From an uncultured Pseudomonadota bacterium (GTDB lineage: Bacteria > Pseudomonadota > Alphaproteobacteria > RF32 > CAG-239): DNA of 64,000 nt. Position numbers and translations under genes: made by a program. The stretch covers positions 1-64,000 of the forward strand of contig CAMRWU010000006.1 of assembly GCA_947054505.1 (NCBI GenBank). Reading direction: 5' to 3'. The notes beneath the pieces were generated by a model. That model saw only the letters and a program-made list of their open reading frames with translations. It was not told where the DNA came from and did not search any database. Positions 61,112 through 64,000 of the stretch are shown here, one piece after another; the stretch's first letter is position 1, and each line of letters begins with the position of its first letter.

Positions 61112-64000
61112 TCTTGTCATCAAACAAATCTTTTACGGAATTGGGGCTCAATGCCGACAGTGGATTGATATCGACATTTGGATCATCAATATCTCCGGTA
61201 ATCGTGTAATTAACCGCAAAAATCGTTCCATCCTTGCCACTCAGCAGATTGCCGACAATAGGGATACTTCCCAGAAACGTATTTAATCCATAAGCAGGTG
61301 CAATCAATCCCTTAAAATCAAATTCCTGCAAACGACTATCATACGTGCCACTGCCCGTAATCCCCATAACATTGCCAAACGCTTTGGCTTCTGACACTTT
61401 CAATTCATTATTCCGATATTCAAACGGAGCATCAAAATGTGAAAAAGCAATGCCATCGCCGCTTAACAAATCCAACATTCCCGTAAAGGATGCCACTGTC
61501 AGCAATTTTGCCAACACCGGCGTATTGTAAATATTGCAGTCACGGATTTTGGCATGTCCGATAATACGTTTATCAGCATCACGACGCGCATTAATGGTCA
61601 ATGTCCCTCCCCGCATGTTGTCATATAAGCGCAGAAACTTCATCGTTGAACCGGCATCGTTACTTTCTATCGCCAAAACATGTTCGTTTCCGGGACGGGG
61701 CGTGTAGTCCAGCTTGAGGCGGGATGGTTGCGCTTTTTTCTTATTATTACGCTTGGATGACGGGAAGTTTCCTATCATGTGTATCTCTTCAATTCCTTTG
61801 CCGTGGATAATTTTGGCATTGCCGGCAAAATTATGAATAGCCACGTTATTATTCGTCCACAGACTATTTACCGCGATATTAATATCGGCTGTTTTGGATT
61901 TTTCCCAATCATCATCTTCATTTTCTTCAACCTTCTGTCCTCTCAACTTTTTCCGGCGCTCCTTGGCGGCTCGAACATCATCCTCATCCCTTTCAAAAAA
62001 GTCTGACAGATTATAACTGTTGCCGGAAACGGTTATCTTGATTTTTTCTTGCGGTGATGTCATAAAGTCAATTTGCGCAGAAGCGGAAGTCTTGGGTCCC
62101 TTAATCGATGAAACATTGATGGATTTGACATTTTTATCCTTATCAAGGATCATTTTTCCCTTAAGATTGAAATCCGGTTTGCTCAACATAAACGACGGAA
62201 CCTGCAATTCCTTATCCTTAAAAATCAGCTTGACCTCAGCTGTTCCGTCAATACCGGACTTTTTCTTAAACCCTAAAAAGGAATAGTCAATCCCAGCCGG
62301 ACGCAGGTTGGCGGTGATGTCGACATCAGTCTTATCGTCAGGATAGCTCGTGATAATAGCTTTGGTCGGAATCGCGCCTTTAATATACGGTGCGTTTAGA
62401 GCGGCAAAATTCAGCCCCAATTTTTCTTTCATATTACTGTCAAAATTAAAACTCATTTGATAGCGACTGTTATAAGCGCGTTTTTTGAAATTTTCATCCC
62501 ACAAAAGATTTACGGGAATTCCTTCAAAACTGGTAACACCGCTCAACAACATTCCCTCATTAGTGATATGCAAATCAAGCTTTTTCGCCTCAATATCCTT
62601 ATCACTCACCACTTTTTGCAACACCACGTCCTGCAAAACAGCCATAATACCGACTTTAACATCATCCGGAGCCAAATCTTGTTTAAGCTCAAACTCTAAA
62701 GACAAGTCCGTCGCAGCACTTCCTTTAATTGTTTCGGGATTTATACCCATATCTGAGGTATATCCGAGCGGTTGATAATCAATCAACTTCAAAATATCCG
62801 TAATTGAGCCGACAGCATGCAAACTGATTTTAGCAAAATTATCATCTTTATTTAAATCATAAAGTTCAACATAACCATTGCTCAGAACAACATCATTCGA
62901 AACACCTTTGTTCAAGTTAACGACAATCTTATCACTGAAAAACTCAGCCTTGCCGTCAATACCGGTAATCTTGGGCATTCCGGTTAAATAATCAAGAGAA
63001 GCGCCGCCAACCTCTGCCGAACCTCTCAAATCCTGAAAGACAACAGATTTTGACTTTTTATCATAACCAAAATCAAACACAAAAGATGCATTACTCAAAG
63101 TTCCGCCCGACATGCTTTCTTTGCACCAATCCCAAGCCGCTTCGGAAATGTAACGCGGCCAGTAATGAAACAAGTCATCAACAGCAAGTTCGTTAACACC
63201 GACATTGACTGATAAACGCAGTTTTTCAAGGGATGACTTCAGGATATAATCCTTTAATCCGGAAGCGTTAATATCGACAGAGGCTTCTTGTCCATCCATA
63301 TTCAAAACCGTATTTTCAATACTTATTTTATCCAAGCCTCCGGTAATATTCCCCTTCAACATCAGAGACGAAATATTGAAGTTATCACTGGCTTTATCAG
63401 AAAAAGCAACATATCCTTTCCCGCCTTCGAACTCAAATTGGATTTTCTCAATTGCAGCATCAATGCTCTTCAACAGATTATTACGATTTTTGGCAACCTT
63501 TTTAACGTTAATCAATGTTTCTATTTGTCCATGTAACGGCACGGCAACTTCAAAGGCATCTGTTTTTTGATTTTGAGCATCAAACAGTCCAATCAAATTT
63601 TCCGGAATGACATCTGAAAAGTAAAAACGCAAGGCCAATCTGTCTGACAAAGGACGATAAACGGCTTCTATCCCCAGAGATGACAAAACATCGCTTTCAT
63701 TAAACTTGACCAAAGAATTGACCTCAGTTTCCAAGCTGGCCAAGTTTCGATCAAAACGATAGTTCACATCAGATAAAACCCATTTGCGTCCCAAATCAAC
63801 TTCATGAAACTCAACTTCCGCCCCACGGATGTCAATGTCATTAATAAAGCTTTCGGGATAAGAATTATCCTCTGAGTTAAATCTCTCCAAAAAATCATCA
63901 ATATAATCGAAGTAATATGCCAATTTTTTCTGATTAATCTCATCGTGTTGCTTTTCTTTATCAACACCATAGCTCGTGAAGATATAAATCGTCGGATTGA
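61101..64000 (-). CDS. YhdP/AsmA-like protein, 5' end outside window
   Basis: The frame stays open to the window edge, so the start and the expected N-terminal membrane anchor lie beyond 64000. This is an AsmA-family bridge protein, which in E. coli (YhdP, TamB) moves phospholipids between membranes. The visible part is beta-rich and repetitive. A charged insertion near 61940-62010 reads FFERDEDDVRAAKERRKKLRGQ. The hallmark C-terminal domain is LLTVASFTGMLDLLSGDGIAFSHFDAPFEY, then APAYGLNTFLGSIPIVGNLLSGKDGTIFAVNYTITGDIDDPNVDINPLSALSP. At least 966 residues are present. Confidence 0.88.
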   Translation of the reverse strand, partial: NPTIYIFTSYGVDKEKQHDEINQKKLAYYFDYIDDFLERFNSEDNSYPESFINDIDIRGAEVEFHEVDLGRKWVLSDVNYRFDRNLASLETEVNSLVKFNESDVLSSLGIEAVYRPLSDRLALRFYFSDVIPENLIGLFDAQNQKTDAFEVAVPLHGQIETLINVKKVAKNRNNLLKSIDAAIEKIQFEFEGGKGYVAFSDKASDNFNISSLMLKGNITGGLDKISIENTVLNMDGQEASVDINASGLKDYILKSSLEKLRLSVNVGVNELAVDDLFHYWPRYISEAAWDWCKESMSGGTLSNASFVFDFGYDKKSKSVVFQDLRGSAEVGGASLDYLTGMPKITGIDGKAEFFSDKIVVNLNKGVSNDVVLSNGYVELYDLNKDDNFAKISLHAVGSITDILKLIDYQPLGYTSDMGINPETIKGSAATDLSLEFELKQDLAPDDVKVGIMAVLQDVVLQKVVSDKDIEAKKLDLHITNEGMLLSGVTSFEGIPVNLLWDENFKKRAYNSRYQMSFNFDSNMKEKLGLNFAALNAPYIKGAIPTKAIITSYPDDKTDVDITANLRPAGIDYSFLGFKKKSGIDGTAEVKLIFKDKELQVPSFMLSKPDFNLKGKMILDKDKNVKSINVSSIKGPKTSASAQIDFMTSPQEKIKITVSGNSYNLSDFFERDEDDVRAAKERRKKLRGQKVEENEDDDWEKSKTADINIAVNSLWTNNNVAIHNFAGNAKIIHGKGIEEIHMIGNFPSSKRNNKKKAQPSRLKLDYTPRPGNEHVLAIESNDAGSTMKFLRLYDNMRGGTLTINARRDADKRIIGHAKIRDCNIYNTPVLAKLLTVASFTGMLDLLSGDGIAFSHFDAPFEYRNNELKVSEAKAFGNVMGITGSGTYDSRLQEFDFKGLIAPAYGLNTFLGSIPIVGNLLSGKDGTIFAVNYTITGDIDDPNVDINPLSALSPNSVKDLFDDKNEK

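Overview
The window is chromosomal DNA of an AT-rich alphaproteobacterium. The lineage call rests on CtrA, the phosphotransferase ChpT, a PopZ-type polar organiser next to valS and a TolC-family gene, HpnC/D/E squalene genes, folate-type TrmFO, an AapJ-like binding protein and a YhdP/AsmA protein. Large secreted cysteine-rich proteins, which I recall from uncultured gut-associated alphaproteobacteria, suggest a host-associated member. Genus cannot be read from the sequence.

Layout. 1-2.3 kb: the 3' part of a cysteine-rich secreted protein and two small unknown genes. 2.4-2.9 kb: two tandem 200-bp hairpin-rich repeats behind tRNA-Asp. 3-6.4 kb: an M23 peptidase, an acyltransferase, a glycosyltransferase and tRNA-Thr. 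6.4-12.6 kb: a MurD2-like ligase, an MscS-family channel, a catalytically dead aspartate-semialdehyde-dehydrogenase paralogue and hisS. 12.7-16.5 kb: a tightly overlapping surface-glycan operon (GT2, sugar-nucleotide SDR, acyltransferase, GT2-acyltransferase fusion). 16.7-20.2 kb: the classic ffh-rpsP-rimM-trmD-rplS operon with a visible sigma70 promoter. 20.5-25 kb: CoA-disulfide reductase-rhodanese fusion, tRNA-Glu, a tiny lipoprotein, three unknown genes and sodB. 25-27.7 kb: fliJ, fliI and ctrA. 27.7-30.8 kb: a broken cysteine-rich gene and glgP. 30.9-36.1 kb: tolC-like, popZ, valS. 36.2-39.4 kb: cheR, a CheY-like regulator, chpT and a secreted unknown. 39.5-43.6 kb: trmFO-hpnC-hpnD-hpnE. 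43.6-48.9 kb: elbB, an M16 peptidase, ispH, an AlbA_2-domain gene, rnhA and an unknown. 48.9-57.9 kb: ScsB/DsbD-like thiol reductase, YqgE, cysS, gltX, MlaC-like, AapJ-like and a YpfH-like esterase. 58-64 kb: a second large cysteine-rich secreted protein, a small unknown, a HAD protein and a truncated YhdP/AsmA gene.

How it fits together. Much of the content serves the envelope: peptidoglycan precursor synthesis and hydrolysis, glycan decoration, squalene lipids, lipid transport (MlaC, YhdP) and disulfide-rich surface proteins that the ScsB-like reductase could help fold. Cell cycle and motility control are represented by CtrA, ChpT, PopZ, FliI/FliJ and CheR.

I found no CRISPR array, prophage or complete mobile element, and no clearly new multi-gene system. 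The points most worth a second look are the dead Asd paralogue, the MurD2-like ligase, the cysteine-rich protein family with its frameshifted remnant, the hairpin-rich tandem repeat, and a structured intergenic region ahead of the glycan operon.
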